From contig NZ_JAHYSS010000003.1 of the NCBI RefSeq assembly GCF_019802255.1, forward strand, positions 760,855-824,854: a stretch of DNA of 64,000 bases. Reading direction: 5' to 3'. How positions within the stretch are numbered: the first letter of the stretch is position 1; each line of letters begins with the position of its first letter. Source of the stretch: Pedobacter polysacchareus. Lineage in GTDB: Bacteria > Bacteroidota > Bacteroidia > Sphingobacteriales > Sphingobacteriaceae. Of this stretch, positions 63,801-64,000 are shown one piece after another. A program made the position numbers and the translations under genes. The notes beneath the pieces were generated by a model that was not told the origin of the DNA, made no database searches, and saw only the letters and a program-made list of their open reading frames with translations.

Positions 63801-64000
63801 ATCAGGTGTAGCCCATTGTACCATTGGTAGCTATCTGCGAAGGTGCTGGTCTTTAAGACCACGGCCCCGCCTGCACAGAAAGTGGTCTGGCCTTCTGCGG
63901 TAATCACGGCCGCATCTGGAATAGGGTTTACGACAACCTCCAAGACATTGGAAGCAGGGCTTTCACAGGCAATCGAAGTAATTTTTACGCTGTAACGGCC
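57827..64000 (-). CDS. giant repeat adhesin with type IX secretion C-terminal domain (5' end cut off)
   Basis: 2057 residues are visible; the start lies beyond the right edge. From the visible N-terminal side there are 17 nearly identical 80-residue Ig/PKD-like repeats ([42 protein letters not shown]) plus part of an eighteenth, then two diverged repeats with FCEGG, a DUF11-like segment ([20 protein letters not shown]), a further DUF11-like/Ig unit ([20 protein letters not shown]), a cadherin-like domain, and the type B gliding-motility C-terminal domain ([40 protein letters not shown]). It would be secreted by the type IX system to the cell surface, acting in adhesion or gliding like SprB. 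The paired PorP/SprF gene follows. The repeat number is likely to vary between strains. Confidence 0.92.
   Translation of the reverse strand, partial: [2057 protein letters not shown]
59850..64000 (-). repeat. tandem array of 240 bp repeats inside the adhesin gene
   Basis: The invariant block around GTGGTCTGGCCTTCTGCAG recurs every 240 bp from about 60040 to 63880 (17 times) and the array runs off the right edge. Units differ at few bases. Two kinds of linker between units alternate irregularly: one ends [16 protein letters not shown], the other [16 protein letters not shown], associated with SIACESP and SSACESP respectively. The mosaic implies exchange between units. Confidence 0.95.

Noticed and set aside
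59850..64000. CRISPR array or satellite DNA
   Set aside because: The period is 240 bp with no short unique spacers, and the repeats are in one open reading frame encoding Ig-like domains.
56835..64000. SusC/SusD-type glycan-utilisation locus at the right end
   Set aside because: The pair is a PorP/SprF protein and a type IX secreted repeat protein; no SusD or TonB receptor motifs are present.

Overview
The window looks like a chromosomal segment of a Bacteroidota bacterium, most likely a Sphingobacteriaceae relative such as Pedobacter. This placement is inferred from gene content: an Oar-type TonB-dependent receptor, a PorP/SprF protein paired with a giant repeat adhesin carrying a type IX secretion C-terminal domain, an UpxY-type antiterminator, and malate:quinone oxidoreductase. 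Promoter-like TAnnTTTG elements and the lack of obvious Shine-Dalgarno sequences agree with it. No rRNA, tRNA, CRISPR array or intact insertion sequence was seen.

Positions 1-29,220 are mostly housekeeping genes in short operons: a GlcD-type FAD oxidase (cut by the left edge), folB, a glutaryl-CoA dehydrogenase-like enzyme, lysC and lysA (with a small membrane-protein ORF on the opposite strand between them), a phosphohexomutase next to a LacI-family regulator, a histidine kinase/response regulator pair, proB-proA, osmC, a GNAT acetyltransferase, an AsmA-like protein, a zinc alcohol dehydrogenase, the Oar-like receptor divergent from a DUF3472/ricin-type lipoprotein, mqo, a decayed yhcG (DUF1016) nuclease gene, and an aldehyde dehydrogenase. 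Several intergenic regions carry regulatory-looking repeats: four copies of a 10-11 bp motif before proB, 11-bp-periodic TTAA arrays and two CAAACGTTTG palindromes between the receptor and the lipoprotein, and a similar palindrome before the phosphohexomutase.

Positions 29,470-56,243 form one co-directional exopolysaccharide/capsule locus of about 27 kb. It holds an export lipoprotein (Wza-like), a chain-length/BY-kinase (Wzc-like), UpxY, an O-acyltransferase, a flippase, sugar aminotransferases, a phosphoglycosyl transferase, a Wzy-like polymerase and several glycosyltransferases. It also has an asparagine-synthase-like gene interrupted by an in-frame TAA, a uronate-type epimerase, a PL1 pectate lyase, and a FemAB-like / PhyH / PLP-enzyme / FemAB-like cassette, and ends with a FlaA1/CapD-type nucleotide-sugar dehydratase. 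The composition suggests a Wzx/Wzy-type polymer that may contain galacturonic acid and unusual acyl or amide decorations.

Positions 56,402-64,000 hold a small HTH protein and, on the minus strand, a PorP/SprF protein downstream of a very large surface protein. That protein is cut by the right edge and is made mainly of 17 nearly identical 80-residue (240 bp) repeats. The repeat array and the exopolysaccharide locus are the most variable-looking parts of the window.
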